Counted from the first letter of the stretch, positions 31,615 to 40,707 are shown. The stretch is DNA of 44,054 nt from an uncultured Verrucomicrobiales bacterium (GCA_937916135.1 CALFTQ010000178.1:1-44054), one strand, 5' to 3'. The notes: a model not told the origin generated them from the letters alone. Translations and numbers: made by a program.

Positions 31615-31643
31615 TCGACAGCTACAAAAAAACAGGCTATAAT
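31615..31643 (+). promoter_or_regulatory. Promoter of cmk-plsC-recF
   Basis: TCGACA-N17-TATAAT; the -10 ends 9 nt before the ATG at 31653 (3-nt leader). This rules out the TTG at 31611, which would lie upstream of the transcript. Confidence 0.7.
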
Positions 31644-31652
31644 CGCGGCAGT

Positions 31653-32291
31653 ATGAATCCACCCGCCATTGCTATCGACGGTCCCGCAGCTTCCGGCAAA
31701 TCCACCGTGGCCAAGCTCATTGCTAAAGAGCTTGGTTATACATTTATCAACACGGGCGCCATGTACCGCGCAGTGACCTGGTACACCCTGCAGAAAGGGG
31801 TCAATCCCGCTGATACCGCTGCCGTAGAAGCCCTGCTGCCCGGCATCCCGCTGAGCTTCGGCAAGGAGGGGGCAAGCTCCACTGTGGTATACGAAGGCCG
31901 GGTACTCACGACTGAGCTCACAGAAAAATCCACCAACGACAATGTTTCCATCATCGCCTCCATCCCCGCGGTGCGGGCGCTGCTGGTGGAGAAGCAGCGC
32001 GAATACAACACCCGCGAAGCCGTGGTCATGGAAGGCCGCGACATCGGCACCGTGGTGTTCCCCGACACGAAGTACAAATACTTTGTGACCGCATCCGAGG
32101 AGGTGCGTGCCGCCCGCCGCGCCGCAGAGGGTATTACGGATTCCATAGCTGAGCGCGACCGCAAAGATTCGCAGCGAGCCTGCGCCCCGCTCAAGAAGGC
32201 AGATGATGCCCTGCTGGTGGACACCTCCGACATGAGCATCGAACAGGTGGTAGCCTTCATCGCCGCCGATATCCGCGCCAAACTCGCCTGA
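31653..32291 (+). CDS. cmk: Cytidylate kinase
   Basis: Phosphorylates CMP and dCMP. The 212-residue protein opens PAIAIDGPAASGKSTVAKLIA, with the P-loop GPAASGKS characteristic of bacterial Cmk. It continues FINTGAMYRAVTW (nucleotide site), the CMP-binding insert, VVMEGRDIGTVVFPDTKYKYFVTAS, and the lid ERDRKDSQRACAPLKKADDALLVDTSDM. Length is normal. It lies 22 nt before plsC, a neighbour seen in many bacteria. Confidence 0.95.
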   Translation: MNPPAIAIDGPAASGKSTVAKLIAKELGYTFINTGAMYRAVTWYTLQKGVNPADTAAVEALLPGIPLSFGKEGASSTVVYEGRVLTTELTEKSTNDNVSIIASIPAVRALLVEKQREYNTREAVVMEGRDIGTVVFPDTKYKYFVTASEEVRAARRAAEGITDSIAERDRKDSQRACAPLKKADDALLVDTSDMSIEQVVAFIAADIRAKLA

Positions 32292-32313
32292 GCACCAACT
32301 TTTCCTCTTCATC

Positions 32314-32940
32314 ATGAACCGTTCCTTACTTTACCTGTTTATCCGCGGTACCGCTCACTGCTTCTTCAAGTCCTTCTTCAATTACAAAGTAATCGGTCAG
32401 GAGAAGCTCATCGAGGAAGGGCCCTGCATCATCGTGGCCAACCACCAGAGCTTCCTCGACCCGCCCCTGGTGGGCTCACTCTACCGCAATGAAGTATTCT
32501 TCCTGGCTCGCAAGACCCTGTTCGATGCGCCTCTGCTCAAACAGGCGCTGCCGCACTGCAACACCATCCCCGTGGACCAGACCCGCCCCGATCCTGCCAG
32601 TATCATCCAAGTGCTGCGCACCGTGAAGAACGGCGGCCGCATCATCATCTTCCCGGAAGGCTCCCGCTGCCCGGATGGTCAGATTCACGACGCCATGCCC
32701 GGCATTGGTCTCATTCTCAGCAAACTGGCCCATGTGCCCGTGCAGCCCATCCGCATCGAAGGCGCGTATGATTGCCTGCCCATCCACAGCAACAAGCTGA
32801 AGTTCCGGCCCATCACCCTCTCGGTGGGCGACCCCATCAAGTTCGAACCGGGGGAACTCAAAGCCAAGGGCCGCGATGCCCAGCGAGCAATCGGCAAGAA
32901 GATTATGGACGCCATCCGCGCCCTGCCTACCGAGGTCTGA
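32314..32940 (+). CDS. plsC: 1-acyl-sn-glycerol-3-phosphate acyltransferase
   Basis: Second acylation in phospholipid synthesis, at the inner membrane. The 208-residue protein has an N-terminal hydrophobic/amphipathic segment and the acyltransferase blocks in order: NHQSFLDPP (block I, H-x4-D), a second block near FDAPLLKQALPHCNTIPVDQTR, FPEGSRCPDG (block III) and VPVQPIRIEGAYD (block IV). Size is typical of short PlsC enzymes. Lies between cmk and recF, with 22- and 31-nt gaps. Confidence 0.9.
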   Translation: MNRSLLYLFIRGTAHCFFKSFFNYKVIGQEKLIEEGPCIIVANHQSFLDPPLVGSLYRNEVFFLARKTLFDAPLLKQALPHCNTIPVDQTRPDPASIIQVLRTVKNGGRIIIFPEGSRCPDGQIHDAMPGIGLILSKLAHVPVQPIRIEGAYDCLPIHSNKLKFRPITLSVGDPIKFEPGELKAKGRDAQRAIGKKIMDAIRALPTEV

Positions 32941-32971
32941 TAGTCCATCCTCCCCCCCCACGACGGATTCC

Positions 32972-34024
32972 ATGCTCACCACCCTGCGTCTGAGCAATTT
33001 CCGCTGTTACAGCACCCTCCGCTGGTCCATACCGGCAGAGGGTGCCGTGCTGCTGGGCGCCAATGCGCAAGGAAAAACCAGTCTCATAGAAGCACTCTGC
33101 TTTGCCCTCACCCTGCACAGCCCGCGAGCCACCAGGCTGGATAAACTCGTGAAGCAGGGGCAGCCAGACTTCGGAATCTCGCTGGAAACGGAGAACGGAA
33201 TCCGCCGGCTCATCTGGAGCGACCGTAAGCTCAATCTCCAGGTAAACGGCGCAGAACGCCGCGATTTCAACGACTACCTGGCCGATACCCACCCCGTCAC
33301 CTGGCTGGCCAACAGTGACATGAGCCTGGTGAACGGCGCCGCAGATGAACGCCGCCGCTACCTCGACTTCCTGGGTAGCCAGTGGCACCCCGCCTACCGC
33401 CAGGCCCTGCAGGCATACCGCAAGGCACTCAAAAGCCGCAACGCCCTGCTTCGCAATCCACGGCGCAGCTCTGCATCCCTGCGCAGTTACGCGAGGCTCC
33501 TCGCCGCCAATGGAGAAATCATCTCTCGGCTGCGCCACCAGCTGCTTGAGCGGCTCCAGCCCCATGTAGCGCACCACCACCGCGGCATCTCCGGCGGCGC
33601 AGAACAAGTGCAGCTCATCTACTGCCCCTCATGCGGAACGAATCTGGAGCAGGCTCTTGAAGCAGCCCTGCCCGCCGATGAACGCGCAGGCTTCACCACC
33701 ATCGGCCCGCACCGTGATGACTTCGCCCTCTACATCGGCTCCATGTCAGCCGCCGAGTTCGCCTCCGAAGGCCAGCAACGCACGCTTGCCATTGCCCTGC
33801 AAATGGCCCAGGGTGCCCTCCTGCAGGAAGAAACCGGCAAGGCTCCCATCCTCCTCATCGACGACATCTTCGGCGAGCTCGACACCACCCGCCGCCGCTC
33901 GCTGCTCGCCCTCCTCCCCGCGGAAGCCCAGGTCTTCATCACCACCACTAATCTCGACTGGCTTGGAGACATGCCCCTCACCCTCCCCATCGTCCGCATC
34001 CACTCTGCCGGGCTTCTTCCCTGA
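32972..34024 (+). CDS. recF: DNA replication and repair protein RecF
   Basis: SMC-like ATPase that loads RecA at single-strand gaps. The 350-residue protein has LTTLRLSNFRCYSTL at the start, Walker A GANAQGKTSLIEAL, the RecF middle (VTWLANSDMSLVNGAADERRRYLDFLGSQ), the signature motif FASEGQQRTLAIALQMAQ and Walker B ILLIDDIFGELDTTRR. The ATG at 32972 is used; a longer frame would enter plsC. It is located away from dnaA-dnaN, its classical neighbours. A CTTGAGG/CCTCAAG hairpin follows at about 34068. Confidence 0.93.
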   Translation: MLTTLRLSNFRCYSTLRWSIPAEGAVLLGANAQGKTSLIEALCFALTLHSPRATRLDKLVKQGQPDFGISLETENGIRRLIWSDRKLNLQVNGAERRDFNDYLADTHPVTWLANSDMSLVNGAADERRRYLDFLGSQWHPAYRQALQAYRKALKSRNALLRNPRRSSASLRSYARLLAANGEIISRLRHQLLERLQPHVAHHHRGISGGAEQVQLIYCPSCGTNLEQALEAALPADERAGFTTIGPHRDDFALYIGSMSAAEFASEGQQRTLAIALQMAQGALLQEETGKAPILLIDDIFGELDTTRRRSLLALLPAEAQVFITTTNLDWLGDMPLTLPIVRIHSAGLLP

Positions 34025-34188
34025 TGCTTTTCTGCCATGCCAGGGTGCATGGCCTCTGATGCAACACTTGAGGAAACACCTCAAGCGGAAAATTCTTCCA
34101 AACTGTGGTCGCTCTTTCTATTGCCTGCTAAATCTTCGGGACAGGCGCCGCGTCGTAGTGCGATATTTCGGTATAATAACATTTTTGC

Positions 34189-34217
34189 TTGAAATAACGC
34201 TCGTTTGGGCGTAGAAT
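34189..34217 (+). promoter_or_regulatory. Promoter of the GH84 operon
   Basis: TTGAAA-N17-TAGAAT. The predicted start at ~34224 is 38 nt before the GH84 ATG but only 3 nt before a tiny upstream ORF. Confidence 0.65.
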
Positions 34218-34226
34218 GCAAGACTA

Positions 34227-34253
34227 ATGGAAGAATTGTTTCCATTTTTTTAA
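34227..34253 (+). CDS. Possible 8-residue upstream ORF (MEELFPFF)
   Basis: ATG to TAA within the leader of the GH84 gene, 9 nt after the -10 box, the spacing seen at many real starts here. It ends 8 nt before the GH84 ATG, so it could couple or attenuate translation. It may also be chance. Confidence 0.3.
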   Translation: MEELFPFF

Positions 34254-34261
34254 TTTACGCC

Positions 34262-37114
34262 ATGAAACTGCAGTTCAAATCCGCACTCTGCGCGCTCTCC
34301 TGCGCTCTGTTCTCACTCCTGCCTGCCGAAGCGGTAGTCATTTATCCCCAGCCGCAGCACAACGGCATGCGCTCTGTCACCACCCGGGTGAAAGAGGTGC
34401 AGATACTCATGCGCACCGCAGAGAGCAAAGGTGGGCTCTGGGAGCGCCTGCCCAACGTCCCGGAAGGCTACGCCATCGATATCACACCAGGCAAGCTCAC
34501 CATCTACGCAAATGATGAGACCGGGCGCTACTATGCCCGGCAATCCATCATCCAGATGCTGTACAATGTGCAGGATGCCACGGTAGCACACAACGATGTA
34601 TTTGCGGATAAAAGCCTGCGCGAAGTAACCCAGCTGGGCGAGCTGCCCATGGGTATTCTGGTAGACTGGCCGGACCTGCCCTCCCGCGGTGTGGTGGAGG
34701 GCTACTACGGCGCACCGTGGAGCTTTGAATCCCGCTGCTCCATCTTCCGCTTCATGGGGCGCAACAAGATGAACACCTACATCTACGCCCCGAAAGATGA
34801 CCCATACCACCACGGCAAGGGCTGCTACAAACCCTACCCCCAGGAAAAAGCAGCAGAATTGAAAGACCTCATTGCGTATGCGCACCGCAATCATGTGCGT
34901 TTTGTCTGGGCGATTCACCCTGCCAACACCGTGCGCTGGCAGGAAAACGGCGGCCGCAACCAGCTGGACGCACTCTGCACCAAGCTGCAGCAGATGTACG
35001 ACCTGGGGGTGCGGAATTTCGGCGTGCTGGTAGATGACTCCAGCGGCGAAATCGGCAAGGCTGAGCGCCAGGTGCAGCTTACGAACTACATTCTGGAAAA
35101 CTTCATCCGCAAGCATCCGGATGTGAACCAGACCCTCATCATGTGCCCCACGGGCTACAACCGCAGCTGGACGAATGATAAATTCCTGCGCACCCTCGGT
35201 TCCGGGCTGGATAAAAGCATCCCCGTGATGTGGACCGGCGACACCGTGGTGCACGACATCACCCTCCCGGGGCAGAAGTGGGTGAATGAGCGCGTGCAGC
35301 GCCCCACATTCATCTGGTGGAACTGGCCCTGCAACGACTTCAAACGCAGCCGCCTTTCCATGGGCCGCACCTACGGGCTGGATACCGCCCCGGAAATGAA
35401 GGAGCAGATGAGCGGCTTTGTGGCTAACCCGATGGAACACGCAGAGGCCAGCAAGGTCGGCCTTTTCGGTGTGGCCAACTATACCTGGAATATTGATGAT
35501 TTCGAATCAGTCACCACCTGGGAAGCAGGCTTGCGCCGCCTTTACCCGCGCCACCGCGAAGCCATGAAGGTATTCTGCGCCCATAATTCCTACCTGCTGC
35601 CGAACGGCCACGGCTATTTCCGCGAAGAATCGGTCGATATTGCCCCCACCGCCCAGGCGTTCATCGACAGCATCGCCGCAGATAAACCGGATATGAAAGC
35701 CGGGCAGTTGCTGCAGCTGGAGTTCGACCGCATGGTAAGCGCGGCCCGCGAACTCAAACACACCAGCAACCCCGTGGCCGGGCTCTGCCAGGAAATCCGC
35801 CCCTGGCTCGACCAATTCGAACTCTGCGGGGTGGCCGGGGCCTCAGTCATGACTGCCTTTGCCACCAAGGATGAATACCTCTTCCACTACTTCTTCGACA
35901 CGGTAAAAGCGCTCTACGACATGCGCTCCACCCTGCGCAGCGAGTGGTCCGGCAGTGGTGTGCGCATGGTGGACGACGTGGAAGTGGCGGCCTACGCCAT
36001 GACCCCGGTGTTAAATGCAGCCTTCTCCTACCTGAATGCCCGCGTGTATGCCGAACTTTCCGGGCAGAAACGCCCGGAGGCCAGGTTCACCGCCTCCTGC
36101 GGCAACCCGAATGCGGATGCCGCCAAAATCAAGGATGGTCGCACCAATACATTCTGGTCCAACAACGGCTTCCAGAAAAAGGACCAGTGGTACTGCCTGG
36201 ATCACGGCTCGCCTGTTTCCATCAACAACATCAGCCTGGTCATGGGTGGCCCCCGCCAGCGCGATTACCCCGACTGCGGCGTATTTGAAGTCTCCGACGA
36301 TGGCTCCACCTGGCAGCAGGTGGGCAGCCCCCAGTATGGCAACATGGCCGTTGTAGACCTCTCGAAGAATCCGCTCCGCGCCCGCTATGTGCGATTCCGC
36401 ATTCTGACACCGCGCCCGAATTGGCTCTCCATCTGTGAGTTTGCCGTAAACCGTTCACTCCCCCCCTATGTGGACACCAATGTGGAGGGCTGCAACCTTA
36501 CGGCCCATACCACCAACACGGAAATCGGCATCAACCGCGTGATGGAAGTATTCCGCATTCAGCCGCAGGGCGTCATCTCCCTCCGCTTGCCGACCCCCAT
36601 CGCCCCCGAGTGGATACAGCTGAATCTGGAAAACGGAGACATCGGACAGTGGGGGCACCTTTCCCTCTCTCTGGAATCCGGCAAGGAGCACCGGATTCAG
36701 GCAGAAGTGAAAAACAACCGAATCTTTGTGAAAAAGAACCAGTTGCCCGGCGAGCGCATCACCGCCATGACCCTGGTCAATTCAGGCAACAGTGAGCAGG
36801 AGGTGAAGCTCACCATCTTCAACATCGGCATCACCGAAGATGCCTTCGACACCGATACCCGCAGCATCAGCGATGGCGATATTGCCACTGCTTACCTCTG
36901 CGGCAAGGCGGCGCTGGATGTCACCATGCCGGTGCCCGCCGGAGCGCAGGAGTTGATTACCGTAGGTAACATCCAGTGCCAGGTCTCCGGTGCCACGCTC
37001 ACCAGCAAAGGTGAACACGTGAGCCGTTACAAGCTGGCTCCGGGAGCCACCGAGGTGAAGCTGCACCACCCGAAAAAACAGCACAGCTTCCTCAACGAAG
37101 TCATCTTCAAATAA
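34262..37114 (+). CDS. Secreted GH84 beta-N-acetylglucosaminidase with C-terminal discoidin-like module
   Basis: A 950-residue exported enzyme with a signal peptide (KLQFKSALCALSCALFSLLPAEA). An N-terminal GH20b-like domain (to ~130) is followed by the GH84 catalytic barrel starting SRGVVEGYYGAPWSFE. The catalytic Asp pair is VLVDDSSGE (Asp258-Asp259). A helical post-catalytic domain follows, then an F5/8 type C (CBM32-like) module around FTASCGNPNADAAKIKDGRTNTFW and further C-terminal beta regions. It would cleave terminal GlcNAc from host mucin or O-GlcNAc glycans, fitting a gut mucus lifestyle. Heads a plus-strand unit with two small genes. Confidence 0.93.
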   Translation: MKLQFKSALCALSCALFSLLPAEAVVIYPQPQHNGMRSVTTRVKEVQILMRTAESKGGLWERLPNVPEGYAIDITPGKLTIYANDETGRYYARQSIIQMLYNVQDATVAHNDVFADKSLREVTQLGELPMGILVDWPDLPSRGVVEGYYGAPWSFESRCSIFRFMGRNKMNTYIYAPKDDPYHHGKGCYKPYPQEKAAELKDLIAYAHRNHVRFVWAIHPANTVRWQENGGRNQLDALCTKLQQMYDLGVRNFGVLVDDSSGEIGKAERQVQLTNYILENFIRKHPDVNQTLIMCPTGYNRSWTNDKFLRTLGSGLDKSIPVMWTGDTVVHDITLPGQKWVNERVQRPTFIWWNWPCNDFKRSRLSMGRTYGLDTAPEMKEQMSGFVANPMEHAEASKVGLFGVANYTWNIDDFESVTTWEAGLRRLYPRHREAMKVFCAHNSYLLPNGHGYFREESVDIAPTAQAFIDSIAADKPDMKAGQLLQLEFDRMVSAARELKHTSNPVAGLCQEIRPWLDQFELCGVAGASVMTAFATKDEYLFHYFFDTVKALYDMRSTLRSEWSGSGVRMVDDVEVAAYAMTPVLNAAFSYLNARVYAELSGQKRPEARFTASCGNPNADAAKIKDGRTNTFWSNNGFQKKDQWYCLDHGSPVSINNISLVMGGPRQRDYPDCGVFEVSDDGSTWQQVGSPQYGNMAVVDLSKNPLRARYVRFRILTPRPNWLSICEFAVNRSLPPYVDTNVEGCNLTAHTTNTEIGINRVMEVFRIQPQGVISLRLPTPIAPEWIQLNLENGDIGQWGHLSLSLESGKEHRIQAEVKNNRIFVKKNQLPGERITAMTLVNSGNSEQEVKLTIFNIGITEDAFDTDTRSISDGDIATAYLCGKAALDVTMPVPAGAQELITVGNIQCQVSGATLTSKGEHVSRYKLAPGATEVKLHHPKKQHSFLNEVIFK

Positions 37115-37546
37115 GTGCAGATACGCGCCTACCAGAGCAGGGATGCCGCGCCGCTGGCCGATATATGGCTGGCGGCCACCCTGCCGGCGCACCCCTTCAT
37201 CCCGGCCGGATACTGGCGCGCCAACCGCAGCCGCATGGAGCAGGAATACCTGCCGCAGAGCGAGAACCTGGTGCTGGAGGATGACGCAGGCCACCCCCGC
37301 GCCTTCATCTCCATGCTCGGGCGCCACATAGCCGCCCTCTTTGTGCATCCCGATGCGCAGGGAAAAGGCTATGGCAGCGCCCTGCTCCGCCGCGCCCAGC
37401 AGCTTCACCGCGAACTCACCCTCCGCGTGTACGAGCTCAACGCCGACTCTGTGCATTTCTACAAATACCACGGCTTTTCCATCACCGCCCGCAGCACCGA
37501 TTCCGCAACCGGCGCCGTGGAGCTTCACATGCGCTGGGTTCCATGA
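37115..37546 (+). CDS. GNAT-family N-acetyltransferase
   Basis: A 143-residue protein with the acetyl-CoA-binding motif LFVHPDAQGKGYGSALLRRAQ (Q-x-x-G-x-G) and a C-terminal VHFYKYHGFSI typical of GNATs. Start is GTG placed directly after the GH84 stop (TAA GTG), with no spacer, so translation is probably coupled. The product resembles YjaB/PhnO-like small-molecule acetyltransferases; the substrate is unknown. It overlaps the next gene by 4 nt. Confidence 0.88.
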   Translation: MQIRAYQSRDAAPLADIWLAATLPAHPFIPAGYWRANRSRMEQEYLPQSENLVLEDDAGHPRAFISMLGRHIAALFVHPDAQGKGYGSALLRRAQQLHRELTLRVYELNADSVHFYKYHGFSITARSTDSATGAVELHMRWVP

Positions 37547-38328
37547 AAATCCATTGTCTCATCGAAAACACCAGCTCCGCCCCCGAGCTCGTGGCCGAGC
37601 ACGGGCTCAGCCTGCTCATTGAAACCGGCTCTCGCCGCATCCTCTTCGATGCCGGGGCCAGCCCCGCTTTTGCGGAGAATGCCGCGCGCATGGGGCTCGA
37701 CCTCGGCAGGGTCGATGCCGCCGTGCTCTCCCACGGGCACTACGACCACGGCGGTGGCCTGCTGCGCTTTCTGGAGCTCACCCCACATAGCCCGGTATGG
37801 GCAAGCCCGCATGCCGCTGAGCCGCATTTCAATGCCGCAGGAAAGGATATCGGGCTGCCGGCAGAGCTGGCGAGGCACAAGCGTTTCCGGCCCGTTCGCG
37901 GTGCTGTGTCGGAACTCGCCCCCGGTATCACCCTGCACACCGCAGGCACCGTGCCGCAGGCATACCCCACGCCCCCAAACGGCATGAGCACCCTGCACGG
38001 CAACACCCACGTGCCTGATGACTTCCGGCACGAGCTCTACCTCCTCATTGAGGAAAACGGCAGGCGCGTTCTCTTCAGCGGCTGCTCCCACCGCGGCATC
38101 CTCAACATCACGGCCCACTTCAGACCGGATATCCTCGTGGGCGGTTTCCACCTCATGCGCACACCGCTGCAGGAGCTCCCTGCGGTGGCCGATGCGCTGG
38201 CACAATTTCATACACACTACTACACTGGCCACTGCACTGGCGCCCCCGCCTTCAACTTCCTCAAATCAACTCTTCGAGAGCGTCTTGACTCATTTTCATC
38301 CGGTTCATCGATTGAGATTTGTTTATAA
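37543..38328 (+). CDS. Metallo-beta-lactamase-fold hydrolase (MptE/dihydropterin-type)
   Basis: A 261-residue protein with LLIETGSRRILFDAGAS, the metal site SHGHYDHGGGL (H-x-H-x-D-H), a late ELYLLIEENGRRVLFSGCSHRGILN and HYYTGHCTGAPAF, which carry further ligands. This is the pattern of the subfamily often annotated as 7,8-dihydropterin-6-yl-methyl-4-(beta-D-ribofuranosyl)aminobenzene 5'-phosphate synthase, found in bacteria without methanopterin, so the real substrate is open. ATG overlaps the GNAT stop. The C-terminal ~20 residues are Ser-rich. Confidence 0.87.
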   Translation: MKIHCLIENTSSAPELVAEHGLSLLIETGSRRILFDAGASPAFAENAARMGLDLGRVDAAVLSHGHYDHGGGLLRFLELTPHSPVWASPHAAEPHFNAAGKDIGLPAELARHKRFRPVRGAVSELAPGITLHTAGTVPQAYPTPPNGMSTLHGNTHVPDDFRHELYLLIEENGRRVLFSGCSHRGILNITAHFRPDILVGGFHLMRTPLQELPAVADALAQFHTHYYTGHCTGAPAFNFLKSTLRERLDSFSSGSSIEICL

Positions 38329-38344
38329 CAGTTCTAAAATAACC

Positions 38345-38372
38345 TTGATTTATTAAACACATCTACTATAAT
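38345..38372 (+). promoter_or_regulatory. Promoter of the flavodoxin-like reductase gene
   Basis: TTGATT-N16-TATAAT with the -10 ending 11 nt before the ATG at 38384 (leader ~5 nt). Confidence 0.6.
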
Positions 38373-38383
38373 TGCTCTCAACC

Positions 38384-38923
38384 ATGAAAAATATCCTCAT
38401 CATCTCCGGTCACACCAATACCACCAGCGATTCCGTGGCCAATGTCACTATTCTGGAGCAGATTGAAAAGCAACTGCCGGCGAGCCGCATCGTGTACCTG
38501 GATCGCCTGTACCCGGATTTCAGGATTGACGCCGCCGCCGAGCAGGAAAAACTGCTGTGGGCAGATGTCATCGTGCTGCAATTCCCAGTGTACTGGTTCT
38601 CCATGCCCTCTCTGCTGCACCGCTGGATGGAGGAGACCTTCCTGCACGGATTCTCGCACGGCAGCACCGGCGACAAGCTGAAAGGCAAAACCCTGGTGGT
38701 TTCCTACACCACCGGAGCCCCCGCCGAGGCACTGCCCTGGGAAGATTTCTTCGGCAACCTGAAGGCCACCTGCCAATTCACCGGCATGAACTGGGGCGGC
38801 AGCATCGGCACCGGCGGGGTTTCCTACCAGATGCGTAATGATCCGCAGATGCTGGCCGAAATCACCGAAAAAGCCCGCCAGCATGCCCAGCGTCTTGCCA
38901 GGCACCTGCAAACACTGACCTGA
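38384..38923 (+). CDS. NAD(P)H quinone oxidoreductase, flavodoxin-like fold
   Basis: A 179-residue protein of the NQO/KefF (Flavodoxin_2) family: NILIISGHTNTTSDSVANV at the phosphate-binding loop, a central LWADVIVLQFPVYWFSMPSLLHRWMEE (flavin-binding QFPxYWxxxP) and KLKGKTLVVSYTTGAP. It probably reduces quinones with FMN/FAD and NAD(P)H. ATG at 38384 is chosen from the promoter position; a TTG 12 nt upstream falls inside the -10 box. It is convergent with the next gene, with a 16-nt gap and no terminator. Confidence 0.88.
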   Translation: MKNILIISGHTNTTSDSVANVTILEQIEKQLPASRIVYLDRLYPDFRIDAAAEQEKLLWADVIVLQFPVYWFSMPSLLHRWMEETFLHGFSHGSTGDKLKGKTLVVSYTTGAPAEALPWEDFFGNLKATCQFTGMNWGGSIGTGGVSYQMRNDPQMLAEITEKARQHAQRLARHLQTLT

Positions 38924-38939
38924 TACAACAAATCTGGAG

Positions 38940-39935
38940 TTACGGAGCAGAAGGCGCGGAAGCCGGTTCGGAGAGCCTGGCTTTTTCCTCCAGGAAACGC
39001 ACCACTGACGTGAGGTTGTGGTTGCGGGCGTGAGCCAGCGCCACATCCAGCTCAGCGGAGCCTCTCACAAGATGATTGAGCATAATGAGGTTACGTTTTT
39101 CAACAGCCTCCTGCACACCGGCATCAAGCCCCATCATAGGGTTCTTGGCCATGAGCTCCAGCGCCAGCTCCGGCTGATGTGCCCGCACAGCCTGCACCAG
39201 AGCGCTTGCATCTTTCTGCGGGTTATGCTGCACATAGGTATAGACTCCATAAATAGAACCGCCGAAGCAGAGCAGATGCAGGAAAGCCACCAGATACCCA
39301 TTCCCGGAAACGGGCTCCAGCGTGGTGGTTTTGATGGTGCCCCACACGCATTTGTTCAGCAGGCCTATGCCGAGCACGGTGATGAGCAAATTAATAATAC
39401 CGGGCTTATCCCCCTCCTTCTTGCGCCCTCCCAGAATGAGCAGCAGCGTGCAAAGCACCAGCAGCAAGGAACAGAGCTGGTAGAGCATGTCTGCAAACAG
39501 GCGCGCCAGGGTACCCGATACCAGAGCAAAGGCATTGCGCCCCGGATTGCAACGGCGCACCATGAAGAACGAATACACCATGGGCACAGCCACCATGCCG
39601 CCTGCGCACCAGAGCCGGGTCTCCAGATACGGCAGCAGGTCATCCCCGCGGTAACCCATGTAGAACAACCAGGCGCCCCCTGCCCAGCACACCAGCGAAA
39701 CTGGTGCAGAAAGGTAAATATCCCCCAGGCCGTAGTGCAGGTTAATCTTGTTCGCGGTTGCCACCAGCAGCCCCACAAATCCCAGCAGCAGCAGCGCCAG
39801 GGCCGCCGTGCTCAGCTCACTCAGGAACACATGCTGAGCGTATTCCGGCATAGGGGTTGGTTCCGTTGCAGCCAGTGCCTGCCCTGCCACGCAAAGCAGA
39901 AGCCCGAGTATCCATTTCATATTCATCCTGTTCAC
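38940..39935 (-). CDS. Multi-span membrane protein with helical C-terminus, unknown
   Basis: A 331-residue protein with a signal-like N-terminus (KWILGLLLCVAGQALAA) and about six to seven hydrophobic helices (near residues 40-62, 76-96, 110-127, 155-172, 183-200 and 215-233). The soluble C-terminal ~90 residues have helix pairs resembling ankyrin-type repeats (ELALELMAKNPMMGLDAGVQEAVEKRNLIMLNHLVRG). No family is recognised. GTG at 39935 sits 9 nt from the -10; an ATG three codons later is possible. Monocistronic. Confidence 0.65.
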   Translation of the reverse strand: MNRMNMKWILGLLLCVAGQALAATEPTPMPEYAQHVFLSELSTAALALLLLGFVGLLVATANKINLHYGLGDIYLSAPVSLVCWAGGAWLFYMGYRGDDLLPYLETRLWCAGGMVAVPMVYSFFMVRRCNPGRNAFALVSGTLARLFADMLYQLCSLLLVLCTLLLILGGRKKEGDKPGIINLLITVLGIGLLNKCVWGTIKTTTLEPVSGNGYLVAFLHLLCFGGSIYGVYTYVQHNPQKDASALVQAVRAHQPELALELMAKNPMMGLDAGVQEAVEKRNLIMLNHLVRGSAELDVALAHARNHNLTSVVRFLEEKARLSEPASAPSAP

Positions 39936-39944
39936 AGCGGCAGG

Positions 39945-39973
39945 AGTATAATGCAGCGTTGTTAGAGAGTCAA
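39945..39973 (-). promoter_or_regulatory. Promoter of the multi-span membrane protein gene
   Basis: Minus strand TTGACT-N17-TATACT; the -10 ends 9 nt before GTG and 18 nt before the alternative ATG. Confidence 0.65.
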
Positions 39974-40017
39974 GCCGGATGCATCAGAACCCGCCGGACA
40001 AGAGCGGATGAATAACA

Positions 40018-40695
40018 TCAGTGACAATGATGATGGTGGTGGTGGTGATGATGATGATGCCCATCCCGGCAATCGTCACAATCATCATCCAGCCCCTCGG
40101 CTACCAGCCACACCACCCCCACTACACCCGCCACAATGGCGGCGTTCTCCACCAGAGTGACCGGCAAATCCACGAAAAGCCAATTCAACGGAGCCACTGC
40201 CTGCATCCACCCCGCATCCGGTGAACGGTAGGTATAGGCCACCATGCGTTCATCCGCCTTGCGCACCACGGGAATCCGGCGGCTCAGCTGCTTGATTTCC
40301 TCCGCATCCGGCACTTCAATCAACTCCGAAACCTCTACGGCATTCCTGCTCTCGCCGGTCAGATACCTGGCCATTTCCTTCGAAATGCGGAACATCCCGG
40401 TTCCGCGGGTCTCCAGCTGCGCCGCAGCCGGCTCCTCCTGGTCAAAGACAGAGTATTGCAGCTTCACCGGCTGGCCATAGCGATAGCGGGGTAACTCAAT
40501 GTAGTAATGCTCTCCATTCTGGTACACCACCGGATTCGGCATCGCATTCAAATCTGCCGCATTGGCCCGCGCCTCGTACTGCGCCGCCGCGTAGATACGA
40601 CCTGTCGAATTGAAATAACAACTGCTCAGCAAACCTGGCAGACACATCAAGGCCACAGAAAAGCGATAGATATATTTCATCGTCTGGATAGTCAT
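40018..40695 (-). CDS. Lipoprotein with C-terminal polyhistidine tail
   Basis: A 225-residue protein with a lipoprotein signal ending LPGLLSSC. The mature part has beta-like stretches (HYYIELPRYRYGQPVKLQYSVF) and a hydrophobic segment near residues 180-205 (LVENAAIVAGVVGVVWLVA). An acidic DDDCDDCRDG follows, then eleven His, Cys and His at the extreme C-terminus. The tail should bind Ni, Zn or Cu. His codons alternate CAT and CAC, arguing against simple slippage of one triplet. ATG at 40695 is supported by the promoter; a second ATG lies five codons later. Family unknown. Confidence 0.7.
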   Translation of the reverse strand: MTIQTMKYIYRFSVALMCLPGLLSSCYFNSTGRIYAAAQYEARANAADLNAMPNPVVYQNGEHYYIELPRYRYGQPVKLQYSVFDQEEPAAAQLETRGTGMFRISKEMARYLTGESRNAVEVSELIEVPDAEEIKQLSRRIPVVRKADERMVAYTYRSPDAGWMQAVAPLNWLFVDLPVTLVENAAIVAGVVGVVWLVAEGLDDDCDDCRDGHHHHHHHHHHHCH

Positions 40696-40707
40696 CGGAG
40701 TTGTCTG

